From: Dermabacter vaginalis
Lineage (GTDB): Bacteria; Actinomycetota; Actinomycetes; Actinomycetales; Dermabacteraceae
Direction of reading: 5' to 3'
NCBI RefSeq assembly: GCF_001678905.1
Contig: NZ_CP012117.1
Coordinates: forward strand, 496,001 to 560,000
Length of the DNA: 64,000 nucleotides
In this document: in pieces, positions 50,229-59,813 of the stretch
Position numbering within the stretch: position 1 is the stretch's first letter
How the letters are laid out: each line of letters opens with the position of its first letter
Position numbers and translations under genes: made by a program
Notes under the pieces: model-generated
What the model saw: only the letters and a program-made list of their open reading frames with translations
What the model was told of the DNA's origin: nothing
Database searches by the model: none

Positions 50229-53200
50229 GTGAGTTGGTTTGGACGTTCAAAACGCGCGAAATCTCAGGGCAGTAAGAAGGCCGAGGATGACGCGCTGACT
50301 TTGCGCGCGCGCGAAAGTCACGCGTGGGTGGGAAACTCTGCGACCCCCGAGAGGGGCGAATCCACGGAGGGCACGGAGAAAGTGCCCGCCGAAGGCGGCT
50401 CGAGCGCCATTGAGGAGCCCACGCTCGAGATTCGCGACCCGCGCGCCTCGAAGAGCACCCCTCATGAGTACGCCGAAAGCAGTATCGACGACACGGGTGC
50501 GCACGTCTTCACGCCCGCGGACTTCGAGAGTGACCCCGACGAAACTGATCTTCAGGGTGCCCTTTCGCGCGTGCTCGTGACCGAAGCCACCCGCGAAGAG
50601 CGCATCGAAGAGTCGCTCGCAACCTGGCGCACCGCACTCGCTTCTCTCGCCGGTGAACACGACTTCCTTACGGACATGCGCTCCGGTGTTTTTCTCGATC
50701 TTACGAACTCGCACCCGCAGGGACTCGCGCACCTGTTTGCGAGTCGTGGATCCACGAGACTTTCTTCGCTTGTGCGCGAAGAGGCTTCCCTTGAACGCGC
50801 CCGCGAAGCCGCTTTCGAGATTCGCGAAAGCGCTCTTGCGCACGCCGAGAACCGCGGCCTCACGACGTGTCACCTGGCGATCGGCGAGGCCACGTGGACC
50901 GATCTTTCGGGAGAGCCCGTACACGCCCCGCTCCTCCTGCGCCCCCTCAACCTCCATGTGCGCGGTGGTGCACGCGAGGACATCGACATCGATCTCGACG
51001 CCGCAGTTGACCTCAACCCGGTTGTGCTCAGAGCCCTTCGCGACGAAGGAGTGCTCATCGACGCGCGTGCTCTGCTTGAACTCACCGACTCCCACCATGG
51101 CTTCGACCCCCAGCCTGTTCTCGACGCCTTCCGCTCGCTCGGCGAGCCGCTTCCCGGATTCCGCGTTTCCCACGCGCTCGTGGTGGGCAACCTCGTGGAT
51201 GCCTCGGGCCCGATGCTCGAGGACTTCGACGTCCCCGCGACCGACCTCGCGGATTTGCCCATCATTGGGGCGCTCGCGGGCGATGAGGAATCCCGCGAAG
51301 AACTCGACGCAGAGGCGTTCACGTCGCACGACGTACCCGAGCAGGTCGCAAGCGCCGACCCGGACGCACGCCTCATTGCCGAGAACCTCCAGGATCGTCC
51401 CGCACTCGTCGTTCACGGCGCCCCGGGCCGCCCCCTCGCGCGCACGGTTGTGGCATTCGCCGCCGAGCAGGTTGCGGCAGGTAAGCGCGTGCTCCTTGTA
51501 TCGCAGAGCTCGAGCCGCCTCGCCGAACTCCAGCGGGCGGTCCAGGACGCGGGCCTCGACGATATCCTCCTGAGCCTCGTGCCGGACCCTCATCTGCAGC
51601 GGGAGGCGAGCCGTTCGATGCTGCTTTCCCTCGCGAAGGCCAGTTCGTTCGTGCCTCCCGTGAGTCTCGCGGAACCCGAAGGCTTGGCGGAGGCGCGCGA
51701 CGTGCTCACGGGCCACGTAGAAGCCATGCACCGCGTGCAGAAACCGTGGGGCGTGAGCGCCCACGAAGCGATCAACGAACTTGCCGATCTTGCGCGGCGC
51801 CGCCCGGCCCCGCGCACCGGTGTGCGCCTCACTCCGAACGTCGCCCAAGCGATTCTCCGTAACCGCGCGCGCTACGAGCAGCTCATGCGCGAGGCTGTCG
51901 CCTCTGGTGCCCTCACGATGGTTCCCGAGGACACCCCGTGGTACGGGGCATCCATCACGAGCGAGCACCAGGCGAAGCGCGCGCTTGAACTCGTGACCGA
52001 GCTCGATGAGGCCTCGCTTCCGCAGCTCATGGAGCACGCCGAGGCTCTCGGCGCACCGTGCAACCTCGAAAAAGCCCGAAGCTTTGCGGAGCTGCGTCAC
52101 ACGGTGCGTGTGCTCGATGCCATGCGCTCCCTCTTCGCTCACGTGCGCCCTGAGCTTTTCAACGAGAAGATCGACAGGCTTCTCGCGGCTGTCTCCGACA
52201 AGGCCTACCGTGAAGAGCACGGCGCGGTCATGGGCTTTGGAGAGCGTCGCCGCTGGAAGAAGCTTGCAAAGTCGATGCTGCAACCGTCGGAAAGCACGGA
52301 GAATCTCCGCGCACATCTCCTGGCTGCGCAGGACATCCATCGCCAGTGGGAAGCCATTGCGACGGATTCGGGCCTGACGCCCGTCGTGCCGAAGTCCCTC
52401 GGTGAGGTCGAGGCGCTCGTGGGAAGCACGCAAAAGAGCCTCGACGAACTGCAGGTTCTCCTCGCCGGGACCGAGAAGGGAACGGACTTCGACAACACCG
52501 AGCTCAGCGCACTTCACGAGCGTATGAAAGGCCTGCATGCGCAAAGCGAAGTGCTCGACGTGCTCCCGCGTCGCACGAAGGTCATGCGCGAGCTCGAGTT
52601 TGAGGGCTTTGCCGCCCTCCTTCGCGACATTCGCGGCCCGGAGATCACCGCTCAGCTCGCCGTTGACGAATTGAACCTCGCGTGGTGGGTGAGCGTGCTC
52701 GAGTTCATCGCCCGTGCCGAGCCGACCCTTTCGCAATACGACGGAACGAAGCTCTCCCAGGTCGCCGAACGTTACCGACGCCTCGACGAGCGGCATCTCA
52801 AGACTGGCCGTTTCCGCGTGCGTAAGCACGTGGATGAATTGCTCGTGGAGACCATGAAGCGTTTCCCCGAGACTTCCCGTAGCGCGATCATTGAACTCAA
52901 TACTCCCGGAACGATGAGCGTGCGTGACACCGCCGCGAAATACCAGGACATCATGTTCCGCGCCCGGCCCCTGTGGCTCGCCTCGCCGTTCATGGTGCCG
53001 CAAATGATTCCCGCCGGCCGCCACTTTGATCTTGTGATCCTTGCAGATGCCGCTCGCCTTCCCACGGCCGCGGCGATTCCCGCACTCTCACGTGCGCGTC
53101 AGGCCGTTATCGTTGGTGACCCCTTCGACTTCGTGGATGGCGACGACGTGCGCGCTCACCACTCGGGCATGGCCCGCCTGCTCGATGAGGCGAGCCAGGT

Positions 53201-54722
53201 GGCGCCTGTGTTGCGGCTCGTGCGCGACACCCACCCCGCAACCGGTGGTGTGCGACGCTTCGTCGAGAACCGCGCGAAAGCTCTTGACGCGGGTTGGGGT
53301 GCGCTTCTCGCACCGCCGAGCCCCGAACACATTGATGAGGACACCTTCATCTATGTTCCCGACGGTCGAGGCCCCGTGCACCACGGTGCCGAGTTCGTGG
53401 AGTCAACCGATGCCGAATTGCGCCGTGTGACCGACCTCGTGATCTACCACGCGCGGCACAACCCCGAGCGTTCGCTCGCGGTCGTCACCCTGACGCCGAG
53501 TCACGCGAAGGCCGTTCACGACTCGGTCATGCGGTCTGTGAGCCGACTTCCCGACCTCCACGATTTCTTCAATCCCGAACGCGAGGAATTCTTCACGGTG
53601 GTGCCGGCACAAGCGGCAACCGCGGTTGTTCGCGACGACGTGATCGTGTCGCTCGGCTTCGGCCTCACCCCGCACGATCGCCTCTTGCACCGCTTCGGCC
53701 CGCTTTCGACCGATGCCGGTCGGCGTGCCCTCCTCACGCTCCTCACTCGCGCGCGTTTCCACACGAGTGTCGTGAGCGCCGTTCGCAGCAGCGACCTCGA
53801 GATCGATAGGCTCCGCACCGACGGCGCCCGTGACTTGCGGCTGTTGCTCGAATTCCTCGAAGCGGGCTTCTCGCAGAACGTGCTTGAGAGCGCGGATGTG
53901 GCTGAACGGGAGGAAGCGTCGGAACCCGCCGAGGTGACGGAGGGCGCCGACGCCGCCACGGCCGAAGGCGATGCGCAGGAAAATGCCGAGGTCAGCGAGA
54001 GCGTCGAAGATGCCGAGGATTCTTCCAAGGAGCCTTCCGAGGAGGCGGGGCCTGAAAACGATGCCGCGCCCGAAGAAGGCTCCGACTCGCGAGAGGCGCC
54101 CGAGATCCCCGATAGTTCTGAGGCTCTCGTTGCCGACCTTGCCGATCGCCTGTGGCGGGCCGGTTACACGATCGAACTCGATTACGGGCTCTCAACCGAA
54201 CGTGTGGAACTCGCGATCGCCCACCCCGAGCTTCCCGGTCGCTACCTCGTAGCCGTGGCGACCGATGGGCCGCGCTACCGTGAGATCACGGACCAACGCG
54301 AGCGTGACCGCTTGAGCATCGAGCGCCTCGAGGCCGCGGGCTGGGCCGTGGAACGCGTGTGGTCGTGGGCGCTGTTCATCGATCCCGAAGGTGAAGCCGA
54401 GCGCGTGATCAAGAGTGTTGAGCGCGCCTATCACGACTATCTCGAGCAGCAGGACCTCAAGATTGGTCGTGGAACTGCCCGCCACCGTCTGCCGAAGCCG
54501 AAGATCCCCGCCGGTCACCCGCTGAGCTTCTACGGGCCGGATGATTTCGATCAGGTCGTTGCCTATATCTGCTCGGATGGTCAGGCCAGGCTTTCGGAGC
54601 AGCTCGCCTCGGAGGTGCGGGACTTTCTCGCCTTCACCGAGCGCAGCGTGCTCCTTGATGTGTCAGTTTCAGCAGCGATCCGGCGTTACCTCGCAAAGCA
54701 AAGCGAGGGGGAGGCGCGGTGA
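50229..54722 (+). CDS. Giant DUF4011-type helicase/nuclease homologue with degenerate active sites
   Basis: A 1497-residue protein. After an ~85-residue polar lead, residues ~115-290 resemble DUF4011 (GVFLDLTNSHPQGLAHLF; TTCHLAIGEATWTDLSGEPV; HAPLLLRPLNLHV). The SF1 ATPase core has VVHGAPGRPLARTVVAFAAE where Walker A should be, FDLVILADAARLPTAAA for the DEAS box, and AVIVGDPFDF for GDPKQ. An acidic E/A/S linker (~1220-1310) leads to a C-terminal DUF559/MTES_1575-like nuclease fold (RVELAIAHPELPGRYLVAVATDG, YREITDQRERDRLSIERLEA, VERVWSWALFIDP) in which the expected IE-x-DG is ATDG. Start GTG 50229 is tentative. The downstream 57-residue gene overlaps it. Confidence 0.8.
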   Translation: MSWFGRSKRAKSQGSKKAEDDALTLRARESHAWVGNSATPERGESTEGTEKVPAEGGSSAIEEPTLEIRDPRASKSTPHEYAESSIDDTGAHVFTPADFESDPDETDLQGALSRVLVTEATREERIEESLATWRTALASLAGEHDFLTDMRSGVFLDLTNSHPQGLAHLFASRGSTRLSSLVREEASLERAREAAFEIRESALAHAENRGLTTCHLAIGEATWTDLSGEPVHAPLLLRPLNLHVRGGAREDIDIDLDAAVDLNPVVLRALRDEGVLIDARALLELTDSHHGFDPQPVLDAFRSLGEPLPGFRVSHALVVGNLVDASGPMLEDFDVPATDLADLPIIGALAGDEESREELDAEAFTSHDVPEQVASADPDARLIAENLQDRPALVVHGAPGRPLARTVVAFAAEQVAAGKRVLLVSQSSSRLAELQRAVQDAGLDDILLSLVPDPHLQREASRSMLLSLAKASSFVPPVSLAEPEGLAEARDVLTGHVEAMHRVQKPWGVSAHEAINELADLARRRPAPRTGVRLTPNVAQAILRNRARYEQLMREAVASGALTMVPEDTPWYGASITSEHQAKRALELVTELDEASLPQLMEHAEALGAPCNLEKARSFAELRHTVRVLDAMRSLFAHVRPELFNEKIDRLLAAVSDKAYREEHGAVMGFGERRRWKKLAKSMLQPSESTENLRAHLLAAQDIHRQWEAIATDSGLTPVVPKSLGEVEALVGSTQKSLDELQVLLAGTEKGTDFDNTELSALHERMKGLHAQSEVLDVLPRRTKVMRELEFEGFAALLRDIRGPEITAQLAVDELNLAWWVSVLEFIARAEPTLSQYDGTKLSQVAERYRRLDERHLKTGRFRVRKHVDELLVETMKRFPETSRSAIIELNTPGTMSVRDTAAKYQDIMFRARPLWLASPFMVPQMIPAGRHFDLVILADAARLPTAAAIPALSRARQAVIVGDPFDFVDGDDVRAHHSGMARLLDEASQVAPVLRLVRDTHPATGGVRRFVENRAKALDAGWGALLAPPSPEHIDEDTFIYVPDGRGPVHHGAEFVESTDAELRRVTDLVIYHARHNPERSLAVVTLTPSHAKAVHDSVMRSVSRLPDLHDFFNPEREEFFTVVPAQAATAVVRDDVIVSLGFGLTPHDRLLHRFGPLSTDAGRRALLTLLTRARFHTSVVSAVRSSDLEIDRLRTDGARDLRLLLEFLEAGFSQNVLESADVAEREEASEPAEVTEGADAATAEGDAQENAEVSESVEDAEDSSKEPSEEAGPENDAAPEEGSDSREAPEIPDSSEALVADLADRLWRAGYTIELDYGLSTERVELAIAHPELPGRYLVAVATDGPRYREITDQRERDRLSIERLEAAGWAVERVWSWALFIDPEGEAERVIKSVERAYHDYLEQQDLKIGRGTARHRLPKPKIPAGHPLSFYGPDDFDQVVAYICSDGQARLSEQLASEVRDFLAFTERSVLLDVSVSAAIRRYLAKQSEGEAR

Positions 54723-54892
54723 GTGACAAGAAGCCCGCGCGGCGCCCCATCGTCTCCTCGCTCACGGGAAAACCGATCGAGGTCACGCCACCGAAAGAGC
54801 GCGTGATTCCGTCGCGCGCGAAGGCCGACCGCGGTGACGATTCGAACGACGAACGCCTCATGCGGGACGTCCCGCCGCACTGGGGCCGCTGA
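54719..54892 (+). CDS. 57-residue basic/acidic small protein
   Basis: GTG 54719 overlaps the giant gene stop (GTGA). It encodes a soluble peptide starting VSDKKPARRPIVSSLTGKPI and ending ERLMRDVPPHWGR. The Pro-Pro-His-W-G-R end is typical of conserved actinobacterial small proteins next to proC or helicase genes. AGCGAGGGGGAGG upstream could act as a ribosome binding site. No function is known. Confidence 0.6.
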   Translation: MSDKKPARRPIVSSLTGKPIEVTPPKERVIPSRAKADRGDDSNDERLMRDVPPHWGR

Positions 54893-54910
54893 AAAGGAGG
54901 CGGAAGCGCG

Positions 54911-55750
54911 ATGGTGCATCTCAACGATCTCACCGTGACGGTGATCGGTGCGGGGAACATGGGCGGCGCTGTCGCGCGTGCCATCCGTAAGGTCGGCGTC
55001 GGCGCTGAGAGGCTCGTTCTCCTCAACTCGAGTGAGGAATCCACGGCGAAGGCTGCACGGGGGATTGGCGCTGCGAGTGCATTTGAGAAATACGGTTCCG
55101 ACGCCACCCTCGCGTCTGCCGTTGCCGAATCTCACGTCATTGTGCTCGGCTTCAAGCCCTACCACCTCCAGGCCATGGCACCGAAGATCGCCCCGCACGT
55201 GCAGGAGGGGGCGCTGATCGTGTCGCTTCTCGCGGGCGCAAGCCTCGATACGCTGAGCGAGGCCTTCAATGGTCATACGGCGCTCGTGCGCGCCATGCCG
55301 AACACTCCTATCGCCGTTGGCAAAGGCGTGGTGGGGCTCATGCCCGGCGAACAGACGAGCGAGAGTGAGCGTGAGCTCGCCCGCGCCCTTTTCGCGCAGT
55401 CCGCGACCGTCGTCGACATTCCCGAGCATCAGGTCCACGGCGTGATCGGCGCCGCGGGAAGTGCGCCCGCCTATTTCTTCCTCATCGCCGAAGCCATGAT
55501 CGATGAGGCCGTCGCCCAAGGCTTCACCCGCGCCGTGGCGACTGACCTGGTCGTTGGCACCATGGTGGGCAGCGCAAGTGTGCTGCATGAAACAGGAGAG
55601 GCGCCCACGAGCGCTCGCTACGCCGTGACCTCGCCTGGAGGCGCGACCGCGCAGGCCATCGCCGCACTTGAAGAGGGCGGGATCCGTGCGCTCATGGCCC
55701 GCGGCATGCGGGCGGCTGCACAGACGTCGCGAAAAATGGAGGAGCGCTAA
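54911..55750 (+). CDS. proC: Pyrroline-5-carboxylate reductase
   Basis: A 279-residue NADPH-dependent last enzyme of proline synthesis. VTVIGAGNMGGAVARAIRK (Rossmann), VIVLGFKPYHLQAMAPKI, LVRAMPNTPIAVGKGVVGLM and IGAAGSAPAYFFLIAEAMIDEAV with SPGGATAQAI are the family motifs. AAAAGGAGG precedes ATG 54911. Confidence 0.94.
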   Translation: MVHLNDLTVTVIGAGNMGGAVARAIRKVGVGAERLVLLNSSEESTAKAARGIGAASAFEKYGSDATLASAVAESHVIVLGFKPYHLQAMAPKIAPHVQEGALIVSLLAGASLDTLSEAFNGHTALVRAMPNTPIAVGKGVVGLMPGEQTSESERELARALFAQSATVVDIPEHQVHGVIGAAGSAPAYFFLIAEAMIDEAVAQGFTRAVATDLVVGTMVGSASVLHETGEAPTSARYAVTSPGGATAQAIAALEEGGIRALMARGMRAAAQTSRKMEER

Positions 55751-55791
55751 GGGCGCAGCAAGCGTCGGACCCTCGCCCCGAAAACACCGCG

Positions 55792-56460
55792 CTACGGGCG
55801 GTTGGAGAAGCGTTCGATGAGGTCCGTGTGACCCGACACGATGAGGGTGTCATGCGAGGACACAACCGTGTCCGGCTCCGCGTAGGTGAAATCGCGGCCG
55901 GGGGACTTCACGCCCACGACCGTCACACCGTACTTGGTGCGAATATCGGATTCGCCAAGGGAGAAGCCTTGAATTTCGCGCGGCGGGTGCATCTTCACGA
56001 TCGCCCACCCGTCGTCGAACTCGATGTAGTCGAGAAGGCGGCCATTGACAAGGTGCGCGACCCGCTGGCCCGCGTCTTTTTCGGGGAACACAACGTGGTG
56101 CGCGCCGATGCGCTCGAGAATCTTGCCGTGGGCAACCGAGATGGCTTTCGCCCAGATGACGGGGCCCGCGAGGTCCACGAGATTCGCGGTAATCAGCACG
56201 CTCGCCTCGATTGACGTGCCCACGCCAACGACGGCGACATCGAAGTGAGAAGCCCCCACTTGGTTGAGCGCTTCGATATTCGTGGCGTCCGCTTCAACGA
56301 CGTGAGTGAGCTTGCCCGAAAAGTCCTGGACGAGATCAGCGCGTTTATCGATCGCGAGCACATTCGTGCCGAGCGATTCAAGGTTGAGGGCCATGGACGC
56401 CCCAAAACGACCGAGGCCGATGATGAGGACGCTACGGCCGAAGGAGCGGGAGTTTGCCAT
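55792..56460 (-). CDS. ktrA: Ktr/Trk potassium uptake regulatory subunit (RCK)
   Basis: A 222-residue cytosolic gating ring subunit: RCK-N with VLIIGLGRFGASMALNLESLG and AIDKRADLV (nucleotide site), IWAKAISVAHGKILERIGAHHVVFPEKDAG, then RCK-C (TRK-C) IQGFSLGESDIRTKYGVTVVGV. The RCK-C domain is a known c-di-AMP target. TAGGCT seven bases before ATG suggests a leaderless message. It lies 19 bases from the membrane subunit's 3' end, on the same strand. Confidence 0.9.
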   Translation of the reverse strand: MANSRSFGRSVLIIGLGRFGASMALNLESLGTNVLAIDKRADLVQDFSGKLTHVVEADATNIEALNQVGASHFDVAVVGVGTSIEASVLITANLVDLAGPVIWAKAISVAHGKILERIGAHHVVFPEKDAGQRVAHLVNGRLLDYIEFDDGWAIVKMHPPREIQGFSLGESDIRTKYGVTVVGVKSPGRDFTYAEPDTVVSSHDTLIVSGHTDLIERFSNRP

Positions 56461-56467
56461 GTGTTCC

Positions 56468-56473
56468 AGCCTA
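56468..56473 (-). promoter_or_regulatory. Candidate -10 box for leaderless ktrA mRNA
   Basis: TAGGCT (minus strand), seven bases, then ATG 56460. It lies within the end of the upstream TrkH-type gene region. Confidence 0.35.
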
Positions 56474-56479
56474 CCGGAC

Positions 56480-57886
56480 TTAGCCGACCACGGGCCGCTC
56501 TTCGGGCAGGTGAATGACCCTGCGGCGACTACGCAGAGCGAGAGCCGCGCCGAGGGTCATGGGGCCGATGCGGCCCACGTACATGCACACGATGATGACG
56601 TACTTCGCGGCAAGGCTGAGATCACTCGTGATGCCCGTGGAGAGGCCCACGGTTCCATACGCGCTGAGGACTTCGAACAGCACGCGGTCGAGTGGGTAGT
56701 TGGTGAGGCGAAGCATGACCCAGGTGGCGATCGCGACGAAGAGCACGCTGATGACGAGCACGGCGATGGCTTGGCGGATGGTGTCGTAGGGGATGCTGCG
56801 GCTAAAGATTTCGATGTCGCGATCACCCCTCGCCTCCGCGACGATGGAGAGCACGAGCAGAGCGAACGTGGTGACTTTGATGCCGCCACCAGTGGATCCC
56901 GAGCCGCCGCCAATGAACATGAGAAGGTCCATGATCAGCCACGTGTCGGTGTTCATCGCGCCGATATCGAGGGTGGAGAAGCCGCCGGAGCGGGTCATGA
57001 CGCTTGCGAAAGTGGAGGAGAGCACCTTTGTGCCGAAGCCGTGCCCGCCGAGGGTGGCGGGGTTGCCCCACTCGGAGAGGAGAATGGCGATTGAGCCGGC
57101 GACGAGGAGGATGCTCGAGGTCCAAATCGTCAACTTCGCATGGAGACTCCAGTGCTCGGGCGTGCGCCAATTTTGTACGAGCACGAGGATGACCGGGAAG
57201 CCGAGCGCGCCGACGAACACGGAGGTGGCGATGGGGATGGAAAACCACGGGTCACCGAGATAGCGTTCGATGCCGCCCACCTCGGGGATGAAGCCCGCGT
57301 TGTTGAACGCCGAGACTGCGTAGAACACGGAGTTGAAGAGGGCGTATTTGAGGGTCGCTTCGTGTCGCATGAGGAAGGGGACGAGGGCGATAAACGTCGC
57401 GACCTCGAAACCTGTTGACGTGAGCACGATCGTGCGAAGCACACCGCCAACTTCGCTCAGCTTCGCAGCTTTGGTTTCCCGTGCCGTCACGATTCGTTGG
57501 GCGAGACCCATGTGCCGCATCACACTGAGGCCGAGGAGTGAGGCGAGCGTGAGAACGCCGAGGCCGCCCACTTTGATCGCGGCCATGAGCACGACGAGAC
57601 CAAAGGTCGACCAGTGGGTTTGCGTGGGTACGGTCACGAGGCCCGTCACGCACATGGCGCTCACGGCCGTGAAAAGTGCGTCGACGAAGCGGGTGCGCTG
57701 GCCTGAAACGCTCGAGATAGGTAGCTCAAGGATGAGCGTGAACAGCAAAATCATCGCCGTGAACACGAATAGTGCGAGGCGCGCGGGGGAGGTGCGGGCC
57801 GCTTCGCGTACGAGACGCGAAATGAAGGAAGCGACCGCGTTGAGGCGGCGCCGTGGTTTTTGGTGGGCAATGGTGGGTGCTCCCAC
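56480..57886 (-). CDS. ktrB: TrkH/KtrB-family potassium uptake membrane subunit
   Basis: A 468-residue channel-like K+ transporter. Pore-loop glycine segments are FTAVSAMCVTGLVTV, YAVSAFNNAGFIPEVG, FASVMTRSGGFSTLDIG and LSAYGTVGLSTGITSDL, one per repeat as in KtrB. GTG 57886 has AAAGGAGG 4 bases upstream; GTG 57925 is an alternative start. It works with KtrA in sodium-dependent K+ uptake. Confidence 0.9.
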   Translation of the reverse strand: MGAPTIAHQKPRRRLNAVASFISRLVREAARTSPARLALFVFTAMILLFTLILELPISSVSGQRTRFVDALFTAVSAMCVTGLVTVPTQTHWSTFGLVVLMAAIKVGGLGVLTLASLLGLSVMRHMGLAQRIVTARETKAAKLSEVGGVLRTIVLTSTGFEVATFIALVPFLMRHEATLKYALFNSVFYAVSAFNNAGFIPEVGGIERYLGDPWFSIPIATSVFVGALGFPVILVLVQNWRTPEHWSLHAKLTIWTSSILLVAGSIAILLSEWGNPATLGGHGFGTKVLSSTFASVMTRSGGFSTLDIGAMNTDTWLIMDLLMFIGGGSGSTGGGIKVTTFALLVLSIVAEARGDRDIEIFSRSIPYDTIRQAIAVLVISVLFVAIATWVMLRLTNYPLDRVLFEVLSAYGTVGLSTGITSDLSLAAKYVIIVCMYVGRIGPMTLGAALALRSRRRVIHLPEERPVVG

Positions 57887-58019
57887 GGGGCCTCCTTTCG
57901 ACGCGGGCAGTACGGCCTCGTTCACTCTATTCCCTTTGGGCGGATCGGGGTATTTTGCATGGGGCCGGCTGCGGTTTTGGGGTCCGACGGCTGCCGCGCC
58001 TTGGGCGAGGCCAGTTCGG

Positions 58020-58025
58020 TAGTCT
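58020..58025 (+). promoter_or_regulatory. Candidate -10 box for leaderless mRNA
   Basis: TAGTCT, then TATGTC, then ATG 58032. Confidence 0.4.
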
Positions 58026-58031
58026 TATGTC

Positions 58032-59813
58032 ATGAATGCACGTGTGGACTCCTCCCTTCTTTCGCCGATCACGCGGCATGCGCGCGAGGCGAGCCTGCCG
58101 TTTGAGATCGCGGGTGCAGCCGAGGCGCGCGAGAAGGCAGGGCATATTGCCCAGCAAGTTGAGGACCACCTCGCGCCGAGGATCGCCTCGCTCGAGGCGC
58201 CGTTGCTGGCTGTGGTGGGTGGCTCGACGGGTTCGGGAAAGTCCACTCTCGTGAACGCGCTCGTGGGGGAGAGCATCTCTCGTGCGGGGGCGCTGAGGCC
58301 CACCACGCGCCAGCCCGTACTCGTGCACAACCCGGCCGATAGGGAGTGGTTCGAGGGGGAGCGGATCCTGCCGTCGCTTCCGCGCGTGCATATGAGCGCC
58401 TCAAGCCCCGAGGCACGTGAGCGCGGGACGGGTTTTGGCACGGCGCTTCACCTCGTGGCGAGTGAGCGGGTTCCCCAGGGCGTTGCTCTTTTGGACGCGC
58501 CCGATATCGATTCGGTGAGCCGCGAAAACCGCGAGCTTGCCGGTCAGCTTTTGCGCGCCGCCGACCTGTGGATTTTTGTGACGACCGCCCACAGGTACGC
58601 CGATGCCGTTCCGTGGCTCGCGCTCGCGCAGGCAGCGGAGCGCGATGTCACGGTGGTCGTGGTCATGAACCGCATCCCGCACAAGGACGGCGTGGCAGAG
58701 GATCTCACCTCGCATTTGAGCGCGATGCTCGCGGAGCGCGGAGTCGTGACAGAGCGCCTGCTCGCCATACACGAACAGGAACTCGACGACGGGGAGCTCC
58801 TCGAGACAGAAGAGGTGCGAGAGCTCTCGGCGTGGCTCGGGGCTCTGGCGCGGGATAAGGAGGCGCGCTCGGCGATCGCGAGGCGCACGCTGCGTGGAGC
58901 GCTCGTCGCGACCGCGCAATCGCTCGATGAGCTTGCTGAAGCCGTGGGGGCACAAGAAGAAGAGCGGGACCGGCTCGCGGCTCTCGCACGCGCGGAGTTT
59001 GATGCGGCGAAGGATTCGATCGCGAGTCTCACGCGTGACGGTGCGCTCTTGCGCGGCGAGGTGCTCGCGCGCTGGCAGGATGTCGTGGGCACCGGGGAAT
59101 TCTTCAAGGGGGTGCAGGGATGGATCTCGCGCACGCGTGATCGCCTCACGGCCGCGATCACGGGGCGCACGCGTCCAATCGTTGCAGCGGAGAACGCGAT
59201 TGAAACGGGCCTTGTGACCGTGGTGATTGACCATGTCGCCAATGCCCGTTCCCGCACCGTCCGCGCGTGGAATTCTCACGCCGCCGGGTCCTCCCTTCTT
59301 CAGTCGAGCCCTGGACTCGCGGTGACACTCATGCAGGTGCCCGAGGATTTCCACCGCACGGTCGAGGATCAGGTGCGGGCCTGGCAAAAGGATGTTCTCG
59401 AACTCGTCGAGGCTGAGGGCTCTGATCGTCGCACGCAAGCGCGTGTGCTGTCGCTCGGCGTGAATGTCGTGGGCATCGCTCTCATGGTCGTCGTCTTCGC
59501 GTCAACTGCCTTCATGCCCACGGGTCTCGAGGTGGGCGCGGGAACGGCAACGGCGCTCGTGGGGCAGAAGCTTCTCGAATCAATCTTTGGTGATGAGGCC
59601 GTGAGGCGCCTCGCGAAGAAGGCGCGCGGAATGCTGGATTCGCGCATTGCAAATGTCGTGGATGCACAAGCTACGGCGTTCGCCAAGGCTCTTGCCGCGC
59701 AGCCCATCACGACCCCCTCGAGTGACATGAGGGCGGATGCCGAGGCCATCCGTACTCTCATTGAGAGCCTTGGTGGTCCTTCCGCTCCACGCGCACGAGG
59801 TGATCAGCGATGA
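58032..59813 (+). CDS. Dynamin-like GTPase 1
   Basis: A 593-residue dynamin-superfamily GTPase. G1 is VVGGSTGSGKSTLVNALVG, G2 the RPTTRQPV threonines, G3 LLDAPDIDS, G4 VVVMNRIP. After the G domain follow long charged helices (stalk-like) and a hydrophobic hairpin (LGVNVVGIALMVVVFAS...PTGLEVGAGTATALVG) that can insert into membrane. The start overlaps or adjoins a TAGTCT box. It overlaps the next GTPase gene by 4 bases, as in DynA/DynB-like pairs linked to division in Streptomyces. Confidence 0.8.
   Translation: MNARVDSSLLSPITRHAREASLPFEIAGAAEAREKAGHIAQQVEDHLAPRIASLEAPLLAVVGGSTGSGKSTLVNALVGESISRAGALRPTTRQPVLVHNPADREWFEGERILPSLPRVHMSASSPEARERGTGFGTALHLVASERVPQGVALLDAPDIDSVSRENRELAGQLLRAADLWIFVTTAHRYADAVPWLALAQAAERDVTVVVVMNRIPHKDGVAEDLTSHLSAMLAERGVVTERLLAIHEQELDDGELLETEEVRELSAWLGALARDKEARSAIARRTLRGALVATAQSLDELAEAVGAQEEERDRLAALARAEFDAAKDSIASLTRDGALLRGEVLARWQDVVGTGEFFKGVQGWISRTRDRLTAAITGRTRPIVAAENAIETGLVTVVIDHVANARSRTVRAWNSHAAGSSLLQSSPGLAVTLMQVPEDFHRTVEDQVRAWQKDVLELVEAEGSDRRTQARVLSLGVNVVGIALMVVVFASTAFMPTGLEVGAGTATALVGQKLLESIFGDEAVRRLAKKARGMLDSRIANVVDAQATAFAKALAAQPITTPSSDMRADAEAIRTLIESLGGPSAPRARGDQR

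Noticed and set aside
50247-53024. 925-codon open frame on the minus strand
   Set aside because: It is the shadow of the 1497-residue gene; the translation is rich in Arg/His/Glu with no domain, and the plus frame has the codon pattern and motifs.
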